Shown here in pieces: positions 54,605 to 61,459 of a DNA stretch of 64,000 bases. Both the position numbers and the translations under genes were made by a program. Origin of the DNA: Blautia_A ammoniilytica (GTDB lineage: Bacteria; Bacillota; Clostridia; Lachnospirales; Lachnospiraceae); the NCBI RefSeq assembly GCF_025566965.1, contig NZ_JAOQJL010000001.1:1-64000 (forward strand), written 5' to 3'. The notes beneath the pieces are model-generated. The model did no database searches. It was not told where the DNA came from and saw only the letters and a program-made list of their open reading frames with translations. Each line of letters starts with the position of its first letter. Positions within the stretch are counted from its first letter, which is position 1.

Positions 54605-54830
54605 TATTAAGTGCTGATCATTTCTAGAAGATGACAGAAGAGGGAATCAGGTGAAAGTCCTGAGCGATCCGGTCACTGTAACAGGGAAGCCAATCTCAAT
54701 ATCCCATTGTGCTGATGCATGAGAAGGGGAGAGGAAGCGATGATCCTGAAGTCAGGAAACCTGCTTAGTATGGCGAGGTTAAACTTCCGTGTAAAGTGTA
54801 ACAACCAACTTCGGGGAATCCGCAGCCCCT
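54605..54830 (+). ncRNA. cobalamin riboswitch
   Basis: The conserved core is plain: GGAATCAGGTGAAAGTCCTG, then CGGTCACTGTAACAGGGAAGCC, GAAGGGGAGAGGAAGCGATG and the B12 box GAAGTCAGGAAACCTGCTT at about 54748-54766. It should bind adenosylcobalamin or methylcobalamin and repress the downstream message through the terminator at 54837-54868. The 5' and 3' limits are approximate. Confidence 0.92.
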
Positions 54831-54836
54831 TAGTGT

Positions 54837-54868
54837 TGTCTGCTCTTTAATGGTAGCAGACATTTTTT
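54837..54868 (+). terminator. riboswitch expression-platform terminator
   Basis: TGTCTGCT pairs with AGCAGACA around CTTTAATGGT, followed by TTTTTT. An alternative pairing of ACAAC upstream (about 54800) with GTTGT at the foot of this stem could act as the antiterminator. Confidence 0.8.
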
Positions 54869-54912
54869 ATGGAATGCGCCTGTTCATGAGAATTATACCG
54901 ATTAAATGGCAG

Positions 54913-54998
54913 GCGATACTACTTCGGATGTCCGTTCCCTCCGCGTATTTATGAACGGTTCATTTTCTACCCCGAAGTAGCATCGCTCCCTCTTTTTT
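54913..54998 (+). terminator. second attenuator-like hairpin before PF04071 gene
   Basis: GCGATACTACTTCGG (54913-54927) pairs with CCGAAGTAGCATCGC (54972-54986) with a single mismatch and encloses an inner CCGTTC/GAACGG stem. CTCTTTTTT follows. It is a strong intrinsic terminator, 26 bases before the PF04071 start and after the riboswitch terminator. The conserved loop layout suggests a second regulated element, but no known class was recognised. Confidence 0.6.
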
Positions 54999-55023
54999 AC
55001 AAGAAAAACAGGAGGCGGATGGA

Positions 55024-55332
55024 ATGGCCGGTGAATATTGGGAAGGCAAAGAATATTCCTTTTTCAGTCATAAAGAATGTGAGTTTTTTCCGTGCCACAA
55101 AGGTGCAGACCCACAGGATTTTAATTGCCTGTTTTGTTATTGTCCATTATATGCCCTGGGGGATAAGTGCGGAGGGAATTTTAAATATACGGAAAAAGGC
55201 CTGAAAGATTGTACAGGGTGTTTACTGCCGCATAAGCGCAGAAATTATGGTTACGTAACCGGTAAGTATCAGGAACTTGCAAAACTGATGGATGAGATCA
55301 GAAGCGTGAAAGCTAATGATAAACAGGAATAA
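55024..55332 (+). CDS. cysteine-rich small-domain protein (PF04071), cobalamin-linked
   Basis: 102 residues from the ATG at 55024, after GGAGGCGG. The Cys/His-rich motif is that of PF04071: FFSHKECEFFPCHKGAD, FNCLFCYCPLYALGDKCGG, KDCTGCLLPHKR, with nine cysteines and conserved histidines, probably a metal site. The family often sits beside or is fused to corrinoid genes, which agrees with the cobalamin riboswitch upstream. Its biochemical role is unknown. The riboswitch transcript appears to carry only this gene, since the next gene is on the other strand. Confidence 0.85.
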   Translation: MAGEYWEGKEYSFFSHKECEFFPCHKGADPQDFNCLFCYCPLYALGDKCGGNFKYTEKGLKDCTGCLLPHKRRNYGYVTGKYQELAKLMDEIRSVKANDKQE

Positions 55333-55339
55333 TAAAGGC

Positions 55340-55410
55340 AAGAGTAATAAAAACAAGAATAATAGTGACAAGAATAACAAAGATAAGAGTAATAAAGATA
55401 TAAATAAGAA
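55340..55410 (+). repeat. 15-base tandem repeat, A-rich
   Basis: Four 15-base units starting AAGAGTAAT or AAGAATAA at 55340, 55355, 55370 and 55385, plus a degenerate fifth. They lie between the PF04071 stop and its terminator. A frame beginning at ATG 55316 reads through them as a Lys/Asn/Ser/Asp-rich peptide of about 38 residues without a clear ribosome site. Confidence 0.6.
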
Positions 55411-55412
55411 AA

Positions 55413-55463
55413 GCTGTTGTACGGAAAATCTCTGAAAGGAGAATCCATACAGCAGTTTTTTTT
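55413..55463 (+). terminator. terminator after PF04071 gene
   Basis: GCTGTTGTACGGA pairs imperfectly with TCCATACAGCAG and is followed by TTTTTTTT. Confidence 0.75.
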
Positions 55464-55543
55464 ATAGAAATTATTCCGTAATGTTCCAATAAAGTAAAAA
55501 ATGTAATGGAAATACCTATCTAATGCTCCTGTTATATAAAAAC

Positions 55544-56257
55544 CTATCTTTTCATAAGGAAGGAAAGCAGTCTGGGAATCTGGCTATTAAGGATCAGATC
55601 CGGTGGAAAATTACAGTCTTTTGCAAAAGCTTCCCCATAAGTAAAATCACCGATGTGAGAGATCCCATGACTGTCACTGGAAAGGAGCACAGGAACCTGA
55701 TATTGGAGACACAGTTCTAAAATCCTGCGGCAATTAGGCCTGGTATCGCCACGGTATCCATAAGGCGCAAGAGATGCCTCGTTGATCTCCATAAGAACCT
55801 GGCTATGTGCGGCAGACCGGATCACGGCTTCATAATCAAGATCATATTGAGTATTATCAATATGGCCGAGAACCTTTACACAGGGATGCTGCATCACATT
55901 TAACAGTGCAAGTGTATTGCTCTGTCTGTCTGCGGGACGAAGGTTTTGGATATGCATACTGGCAATCGCATAATCAAGGCCTGAAAGCACATCTGCTGGA
56001 AGGTCGATCCGGCCTTGTTCATCCAGGATATTAACCTCTGCACCTAAAAGCAGCTGAATGCCAAAACGCTTCCTGGGGGCTGCGGACAGGCTGCGAAAAT
56101 AAGAAACAGTACCTGCGCCTATAGTAGAAGGACCATGGTCTGTGATCCCTAAAAGAGAAAGTCCTTTGCATGAAGCTGCTTTTGCCATTTGGGTAATGGT
56201 ACAGGAGGTGCCATGGCCACTGGCAATAGAATGAGTGTGTATATCTGATAAAAACAT
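55544..56257 (-). CDS. PHP-family metallo-phosphoesterase, YcdX-like
   Basis: A 237-residue PHP-fold hydrolase. Metal ligands are seen in DIHTHSIASGHG (residues 5-16), GITDHGPS, LGAEVNI, ASMHIQN, LGHIDNTQYD and SSDSHGISHIGD, matching the trinuclear zinc site of YcdX. Members act on phosphomonoesters; the substrate is unknown. The gene is transcribed leftward, divergent from the BMC operon, with a spacer of 240 bases that holds the BMC promoter. Confidence 0.92.
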   Translation of the reverse strand: MFLSDIHTHSIASGHGTSCTITQMAKAASCKGLSLLGITDHGPSTIGAGTVSYFRSLSAAPRKRFGIQLLLGAEVNILDEQGRIDLPADVLSGLDYAIASMHIQNLRPADRQSNTLALLNVMQHPCVKVLGHIDNTQYDLDYEAVIRSAAHSQVLMEINEASLAPYGYRGDTRPNCRRILELCLQYQVPVLLSSDSHGISHIGDFTYGEAFAKDCNFPPDLILNSQIPRLLSFLMKR

Positions 56258-56342
56258 AATTAAACAACTCCTTTGCTACCAGTATGACACAGCGTGAAAA
56301 GCTTTGTCAATAAAAAAAACAGGTGATTTCCTGAAAAAACAA

Positions 56343-56379
56343 TAAAAACAACATAATAAAACCTTTAAAAACAACATAA
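56343..56379 (+). promoter_or_regulatory. perfect direct repeat, candidate operator
   Basis: TAAAAACAACATAA occurs at 56343-56356 and again at 56366-56379 (23-base period), with a further AACAAC following. The pair ends 15 bases before the -35 box of the BMC operon. AACAA-rich direct repeats are typical of DeoR-family operators, which often control deoxysugar use. Confidence 0.5.
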
Positions 56380-56394
56380 AACAACAGATTTACC

Positions 56395-56423
56395 TTGACT
56401 TATTGTGTGGAATGAGGTAGAAT
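56395..56423 (+). promoter_or_regulatory. promoter of BMC operon
   Basis: TTGACT at 56395-56400, 17-base spacer, TAGAAT at 56418-56423, about 75 bases before the aldolase start. Confidence 0.7.
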
Positions 56424-56497
56424 CACAATAGAAACAAAATGTTACTGCGAAAAAGGGAGCAGGAAACGCTATATATGCTTAAGGAGGATAAAAAAGC

Positions 56498-57304
56498 ATG
56501 GTAAACGAATATGAGATCAAAAAACAGATTTGTGAAATCGGAAAACGTATCTACAACCGTAACATGGTAGCAGCAAACGATGGTAACATTTCCGTAAAAC
56601 TGAATGACAATGAATTTCTCTGCACACCTACTGGTGTATCCAAAGGATTTATGACTCCGGAGTATATCTGTAAGGTAGATGCTAAGGGAAATGTGATCCA
56701 GGCAAATCCGGGATTCCGTCCTTCTTCTGAGATCAAGATGCACATGAGAGTATATCAGAAAAGACCGGATGTAGGATCTGTTGTACATGCACATCCTGTA
56801 TATGCAACATCTTTTGCAATTGCAGGTATTCCTCTTACACAGCCGATTATGCCAGAGGCAGTTATCGCATTAGGATGTGTTCCGATTGCTGAGTATGGTA
56901 CTCCATCTACCAATGAGATTCCGGATAGACTTGAGAAATATCTTCCATATTATGATGCAGTTCTTCTTGAGAGCCATGGCGCACTTACCTGGTCAACAGA
57001 CCTTCTTGCTGCATACATGAAGATGGAATCTGTTGAGTTTTATGCACAGCTTCTGTACCAGTCCAAGATGCTGGGCGGACCAAAGGAATTTGATAAAGAA
57101 ACTGTTCAGAAGCTTTATGAGATCAGAAGAAAAATGGGCCTTCCGGGCAAACATCCTGCAAATCTGTGCCTGAACAAAGATGGCGTAAACTGCCATAACT
57201 GCGGTGGTGGATGTGGTTCTTCTGAAGCGAAGAAAGACGTAGCAGGAGATGCAGATCTGGTAGCACAGATCACTAAACAGGTAATGAAACAGCTGGGAAT
57301 GTAA
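56498..57304 (+). CDS. class II aldolase (fuculose-phosphate type) with C-terminal encapsulation peptide
   Basis: A 268-residue zinc aldolase. Catalytic and zinc residues are seen in AANDGNISVKL, Glu78 (PSSEIKMH), His97 and His99 (VHAHPVYATSF) and ESHGALTWS. By family it splits fuculose- or rhamnulose-1-phosphate to dihydroxyacetone phosphate and lactaldehyde. After the catalytic domain (about 1-215) come a linker with cysteines (NCHNCGGGCG) and a terminal amphipathic helix DADLVAQITKQVMKQLGM. This is the form of BMC cargo tags, so the enzyme is probably inside the shell. It is the first gene of the operon, with an AAGGAGG site. Confidence 0.92.
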   Translation: MVNEYEIKKQICEIGKRIYNRNMVAANDGNISVKLNDNEFLCTPTGVSKGFMTPEYICKVDAKGNVIQANPGFRPSSEIKMHMRVYQKRPDVGSVVHAHPVYATSFAIAGIPLTQPIMPEAVIALGCVPIAEYGTPSTNEIPDRLEKYLPYYDAVLLESHGALTWSTDLLAAYMKMESVEFYAQLLYQSKMLGGPKEFDKETVQKLYEIRRKMGLPGKHPANLCLNKDGVNCHNCGGGCGSSEAKKDVAGDADLVAQITKQVMKQLGM

Positions 57305-57326
57305 GAAAAGTTAGGAGGACAATCTC

Positions 57327-58715
57327 ATGCCAATCAGCGAAAGCATGGTACAGGATATTGTACAGGAAGTAATGGCAAAAATGCAGATTGCAGATGCTCC
57401 GTCCGGAAAACATGGCGTTTTTAAAGATATGAACGAAGCGATCGAAGCTGCAAAAAAAGCACAGAAGATCGTTCGTGCAATGTCAATGGACCAGAGAGAG
57501 AAGATTATTACCTGCATCCGCAGGAAAACAAAGGAAAATGCAGAAATTCTTGCACGAATGGGTGTGGATGAAACCGGAATGGGAAATGTAGGAGATAAGA
57601 TCCTGAAACATCATCTGGTTGCAGATAAAACACCGGGTACAGAGGATATCAGCACAACTGCATGGTCCGGGGACAGAGGGCTGACACTTATTGAGATGGG
57701 ACCTTTTGGTGTGATCGGTGCGATTACTCCTTGTACCAACCCAAGTGAAACAATTCTCTGCAATACAATAGGCATGCTGGCAGGTGGAAATACAGTTGTA
57801 TTTAACCCTCATCCGGCAGCAATCAAAACATCGATTTATGCAATCAATCTTTTAAATGAGGCCTCTCTGGAAGCAGGCGGGCCTGATAATATAGCTGTAA
57901 CCGTAGAAAAACCAACACTGGATACAAGTGAGATCATGATGAAGCACAAGGACATTCCGTTGATCGCAGCCACTGGAGGTCCTGGTGTTGTAACAGCAGT
58001 TCTTTCTTCCGGTAAAAGAGGGATCGGTGCAGGTGCCGGCAATCCTCCGGCACTGGTGGATGAGACCGCAGATGTGCGCAAGGCTGCACAGGATATTGTG
58101 AATGGCTGTACATTTGATAACAATCTTCCCTGCATTGCAGAGAAGGAGATCGTTGCAGTTTCTTCCATCGTAGATGAACTGATGCATTACCTTGTGACAG
58201 AGAATGACTGTTATCTTGCTTCTAAAGAAGAACAGGATAAACTTACAGAGGTTGTACTTGCAGGCGGCAAGCTGAATCGTAAATGTGTGGGACGTGATGC
58301 CAGAACATTACTTTCCATGATTGGTGTAAATGTACCTGCAAACATCCGGTGTATTGTATTTGAAGGACCAAAGGAGCATCCTCTGATCACCACAGAGCTT
58401 ATGATGCCGATTCTTGGTGTAGTAAGAGCAAAAGATTTTGATGATGCAGTAGAACAGGCTGTATGGCTTGAACATGGCAATCGTCACTCTGCTCACATTC
58501 ATTCTAAAAATATTGATAACATTACCAAGTATGCGAAAGCAATCGATACAGCAATTCTTGTAAAGAATGCACCGTCTTATGCTGCTCTTGGCTTTGGCGG
58601 AGAAGGCTATTGTACCTTTACCATTGCCAGCCGTACAGGCGAGGGTCTTACAAGCGCAAGCACCTTTACAAAGAGAAGACGTTGTGTAATGGCAGACAGC
58701 CTTTGCATTCGCTGA
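57327..58715 (+). CDS. pduP: CoA-acylating propionaldehyde dehydrogenase
   Basis: A 462-residue aldehyde dehydrogenase of the PduP/EutE type, which turns propionaldehyde, CoA and NAD+ into propionyl-CoA. The N-terminal amphipathic helix (SESMVQDIVQEVMAKMQ) is an encapsulation peptide. The catalytic cysteine is Cys269 (CTFDNNLPCIAEKE), and the core ends in the family-typical GEGLTSASTFTKRRRCV. It starts 22 bases after the aldolase stop with TTAGGAGG. In the microcompartment it works with the alcohol dehydrogenase to recycle NADH and with PduL to recycle CoA. Confidence 0.95.
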   Translation: MPISESMVQDIVQEVMAKMQIADAPSGKHGVFKDMNEAIEAAKKAQKIVRAMSMDQREKIITCIRRKTKENAEILARMGVDETGMGNVGDKILKHHLVADKTPGTEDISTTAWSGDRGLTLIEMGPFGVIGAITPCTNPSETILCNTIGMLAGGNTVVFNPHPAAIKTSIYAINLLNEASLEAGGPDNIAVTVEKPTLDTSEIMMKHKDIPLIAATGGPGVVTAVLSSGKRGIGAGAGNPPALVDETADVRKAAQDIVNGCTFDNNLPCIAEKEIVAVSSIVDELMHYLVTENDCYLASKEEQDKLTEVVLAGGKLNRKCVGRDARTLLSMIGVNVPANIRCIVFEGPKEHPLITTELMMPILGVVRAKDFDDAVEQAVWLEHGNRHSAHIHSKNIDNITKYAKAIDTAILVKNAPSYAALGFGGEGYCTFTIASRTGEGLTSASTFTKRRRCVMADSLCIR

Positions 58716-58732
58716 CAGGAGGATGGTAGATA

Positions 58733-59956
58733 ATGGATATGAATAATGTAAATATTGAAGAAATAGTAAAACAGGTACTTGCAGGAATGTCAGGAAATGC
58801 CTCTGCTCCTTCCAAAGCAGCACCTGCACCTTCAACAGGCAGCATTCCGAAAACAGCAAGGGTTGCTATGTTGACAGCACTTGAGCATTACGATATTAAG
58901 GAGTTCCCGATTCCTCCTGTTGGAGATGATGACATCCTTGTAAAGGTAGAAGGATGTGGTATTTGTGGTACAGATGCTCATGAGTTTAAAAGAGATCCGT
59001 TCAGCCTGATCCCGGTTGCACTGGGACATGAAGGAACTGGTGAGATCGTTGCCATGGGTAAGAATGTAAAGGCAGATACAGCCGGAAAACCTGTTAAGAT
59101 CGGTGATAAGGTTGTTACCTGTATGATTTTTAAAGATGATCCTGACATTACAATGTATGATCTGAATAAGAAGAATGTAGGCGGCGCAGATGTTTATGGA
59201 CTGCTTCCTGACGATGATATTCATCTGAATGGATGGTTTTCTGATTATATCTATATCAGAGGCGGCAGCTTCGGATCTACGTTCTTTAATGTAAGCGATC
59301 TGGATTTGGATTCCCGTATTCTGATCGAGCCAAGTGCAGTTTTGGTGCACGCAGTAGAAAGAGCGAAGACAACAGGCATCCTTCGGTTTAACAGCAGAGT
59401 TGTTGTACAGGGATGCGGCCCTATCGGTCTGATCTGTATCGCAGTACTTCGCACCATGGGTATTGAAAATATCTGTGCAGTAGATGGAGAACAGAAACGT
59501 CTTGATTTTGCCAAGAGAATGGGCGCAAGCATGACTGTAAACTTTAAAGACCACAAGGGTATTGAGGCACTTGCAGGTGCAGTAAAAGATGCATTCGGTG
59601 GACATCTTGCTGATTTTGCTTTCCAGTGTACAGGATCCCCGGTAGCACATTCCAATATTTATAAGTTTATCCGCAACGGCGGTGGCTTATGCGAGCTGGG
59701 ATTCTTCATTAATGGAGGAGATGCTACCATTAATCCTCATTTTGATATTTGCTCCAAAGAGATCACAACAGTTGGTTCCTGGGTATATACACTGAGAGAT
59801 TATGCAACTACATTTGATTTCCTGAAGAGGGCAAAAGGCATCGGTCTTCCAATGTCAGATCTGATCACAGACAGATTCCCCCTGGAAGAGATCAACGAAG
59901 CGCATAAGACCAATCTTGCAATGACAGGACTGAAGATTGCGATCATTAATAAATAA
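58733..59956 (+). CDS. zinc-type medium-chain alcohol dehydrogenase, BMC cargo
   Basis: A 407-residue enzyme. The N-terminal helix (NNVNIEEIVKQVLAGMSG) and Ala/Pro/Ser linker to residue 40 form an encapsulation tag. The catalytic zinc ligands are present (GCGICGTDAHEF; LGHEGTGEIV; LIEPSAVLVHAV) and so is the Rossmann motif VVQGCGPIGLICIAV. The structural zinc lobe of four cysteines that normally follows GDKV is missing: only one cysteine is left in VVTCMIFKDDPD. It likely reduces lactaldehyde to propanediol or propionaldehyde to propanol, regenerating NAD+ inside the shell. AGGAGG precedes it. Confidence 0.92.
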   Translation: MDMNNVNIEEIVKQVLAGMSGNASAPSKAAPAPSTGSIPKTARVAMLTALEHYDIKEFPIPPVGDDDILVKVEGCGICGTDAHEFKRDPFSLIPVALGHEGTGEIVAMGKNVKADTAGKPVKIGDKVVTCMIFKDDPDITMYDLNKKNVGGADVYGLLPDDDIHLNGWFSDYIYIRGGSFGSTFFNVSDLDLDSRILIEPSAVLVHAVERAKTTGILRFNSRVVVQGCGPIGLICIAVLRTMGIENICAVDGEQKRLDFAKRMGASMTVNFKDHKGIEALAGAVKDAFGGHLADFAFQCTGSPVAHSNIYKFIRNGGGLCELGFFINGGDATINPHFDICSKEITTVGSWVYTLRDYATTFDFLKRAKGIGLPMSDLITDRFPLEEINEAHKTNLAMTGLKIAIINK

Positions 59957-59980
59957 CCGGCGGGATAAAGGAGAGAAGAG

Positions 59981-60295
59981 ATGGCAGAAGCTGTAGGAAT
60001 TTTAGAGGTGTTCGGATTGACAACGGCTTTCGTGGCAGCCGATGCCGGTTGTAAGGCAGCAAATGTCCATCTGGAGGTTTTTGATAAGAACAAACCTGCC
60101 AATGCGGACAGCCTGCCAGTACCACTTCTTGTCTGCATTAAATATCGGGGCAGCGTATCGGATGTGACAGCAGCTGTAGAAGCAGGTATGAAAGTTGCAA
60201 AAAGCATGACCGGTGTGGTTCAGCATTATGTGATTCCAAATCCGGATACCGGTACAGAAAAAATGTTAAAGATTAGTGCCCTGGATAGGCAATAG
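59981..60295 (+). CDS. BMC-domain shell protein with loop insertion
   Basis: A 104-residue single BMC-domain protein (AVGILEVFGLTTAFVAADAGCKAANVH). It has an extra loop of about 12 residues (KNKPANADSLPV) after the second strand, which the canonical shell hexamer protein next door lacks. It should form hexagonal shell tiles; the loop lies near the pore or rim and could change pore size or contacts. The start is 25 bases after the dehydrogenase stop with AAAGGAGAG. Confidence 0.9.
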   Translation: MAEAVGILEVFGLTTAFVAADAGCKAANVHLEVFDKNKPANADSLPVPLLVCIKYRGSVSDVTAAVEAGMKVAKSMTGVVQHYVIPNPDTGTEKMLKISALDRQ

Positions 60296-60390
60296 ACATT
60301 GCAGAAATAAAAAAGATACTATACAATACAAGACAGAAGCAACAGACGATAACAATACAGTTTACTTAGATAATTCAGGAGGATTAAAAA

Positions 60391-60666
60391 ATGGCACAGG
60401 AAGCTTTAGGAATGGTTGAAACCAGAGGACTTACAGCAGCAATCGAAGCAGCAGATGCAATGACCAAAGCAGCAGAGGTATCTCTGATCGGAACAGAGAA
60501 GATTGGATCCGGACTGGTAACAGTTATGGTTCGTGGAGATGTAGGAGCTGTTAAGGCTGCAGTAGAGAGCGGAAGCGCAGCAGCATCCCGTCTTGGAGAA
60601 CTGGTTGCTACACATGTGATTCCAAGACCACACAATGATGTAGAAAAGATCCTTCCTACCATCTGA
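60391..60666 (+). CDS. canonical BMC-H shell protein, PduA/EutM type
   Basis: A 91-residue hexamer-forming shell protein (MAQEALGMVETRGLTAAIEA region; KIGSGLVTVMVRGDVGAVKAAV; ATHVIPRPHNDVEKIL). It is almost identical to the BMC core of the gene at 61139, pointing to a recent duplication or gene conversion. It is the likely main facet tile. A strong CAGGAGG site and a 95-base leader precede it. Confidence 0.95.
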   Translation: MAQEALGMVETRGLTAAIEAADAMTKAAEVSLIGTEKIGSGLVTVMVRGDVGAVKAAVESGSAAASRLGELVATHVIPRPHNDVEKILPTI

Positions 60667-60695
60667 AAAGAATCAGGTAATTAAGGAGTTCGCTC

Positions 60696-61004
60696 ATGAA
60701 TAAATCATATGGCTTTATCGAAATCACAGGTGTTGTGGCGGCTATGGATGCCCTGGACATTATGTGTAAAACCGCAGATGTTCAGCTGGCGTCATGGGAA
60801 CGCAAGCTGGGCGGACGACTGGTGACGATCATCGTAGAAGGCGATGTGGCGGCTGTAACAGAGGCGGTAGAGACTGCTGTAGCAAAGGCTATCAAGAAAC
60901 CGGTCAGTTATGCAGTGATCGCCCGCCCCCATGAAGAGATTGTCAAGATAGTGGAATTAAGCGCGAGCCGATGGAAAAAATCTGAAGTACAGGGGGATGA
61001 ATAA
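60696..61004 (+). CDS. divergent BMC-domain shell protein
   Basis: A 102-residue single BMC-domain protein (GFIEITGVVAAMDALDIMCK; LGGRLVTIIVEGDVAAVTEAV; SYAVIARPHEEIVKIVE) with a C-terminal tail (SASRWKKSEVQGDE). It differs from the PduA-like neighbours in the pore region (KLGGR in place of KIGSG). Its stop codon overlaps the next start by one base (TAATG), so the pair is translationally coupled. Confidence 0.92.
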   Translation: MNKSYGFIEITGVVAAMDALDIMCKTADVQLASWERKLGGRLVTIIVEGDVAAVTEAVETAVAKAIKKPVSYAVIARPHEEIVKIVELSASRWKKSEVQGDE

Positions 61005-61417
61005 TGGCTGACGAGAAAAATACAGCGGAAAATGAAGCCCCGAAAAAGGCTGCCGCTCCCAGGAGAAGAACGGCGAAGACAACAATCAAAAAAGAACCTG
61101 TAGAAAGATCACAGACAGATCATAAGGAGGAAAAAAGAATGACACAGGAAGCATTAGGAATGGTTGAAACCAGAGGACTTACAGCATCAATTGAGGCAGC
61201 TGACCAGATGTGCAAAGCAGCAAATGTTGCACTTGTTGGAACAGAGAAGATCGGATCCGGACTGGTAACAGTTATGGTTCGTGGCGATGTAGGAGCTGTT
61301 AAATCTGCTGTTGAGGCAGGAAGCGCAGCAGCATCCAGACTTGGTGAACTGGTTGCTACACACGTGATCCCAAGACCACATAACGATGTAGAAAAGATCC
61401 TTCCGGTTTTAAAATAA
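61004..61417 (+). CDS. BMC-H shell protein with basic N-terminal extension and internal start
   Basis: The full frame is 137 residues: a 45-residue Lys/Arg/Ala/Pro-rich extension (KKAAAPRRRTAKTTIKKEP), then a BMC-H core nearly identical to the gene at 60391. A perfect AAGGAGG stands inside the frame at about 61123-61130, followed by ATG 61139. That would give a second 92-residue product that matches the ordinary BMC-H protein exactly in start position. The outer start at 61004 also has an AGGGGG site and is coupled to the previous gene. Two isoforms are therefore likely, the long one perhaps binding nucleic acid or cargo. Confidence 0.9.
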   Translation: MADEKNTAENEAPKKAAAPRRRTAKTTIKKEPVERSQTDHKEEKRMTQEALGMVETRGLTASIEAADQMCKAANVALVGTEKIGSGLVTVMVRGDVGAVKSAVEAGSAAASRLGELVATHVIPRPHNDVEKILPVLK

Positions 61418-61459
61418 TCCACAGGATAGAATACAATCGGAAAGAAAGCGGGTGCAATC

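Noticed and set aside
56440..56497. Catabolite-responsive element near GGAAACGCTATAT before the aldolase gene
   Set aside because: It matches the cre consensus poorly in the right half, so it was not called.
58308..59650. Minus-strand open frames opposite pduP and the alcohol dehydrogenase gene
   Set aside because: Shadows of two conserved genes in a tight operon on the other strand.
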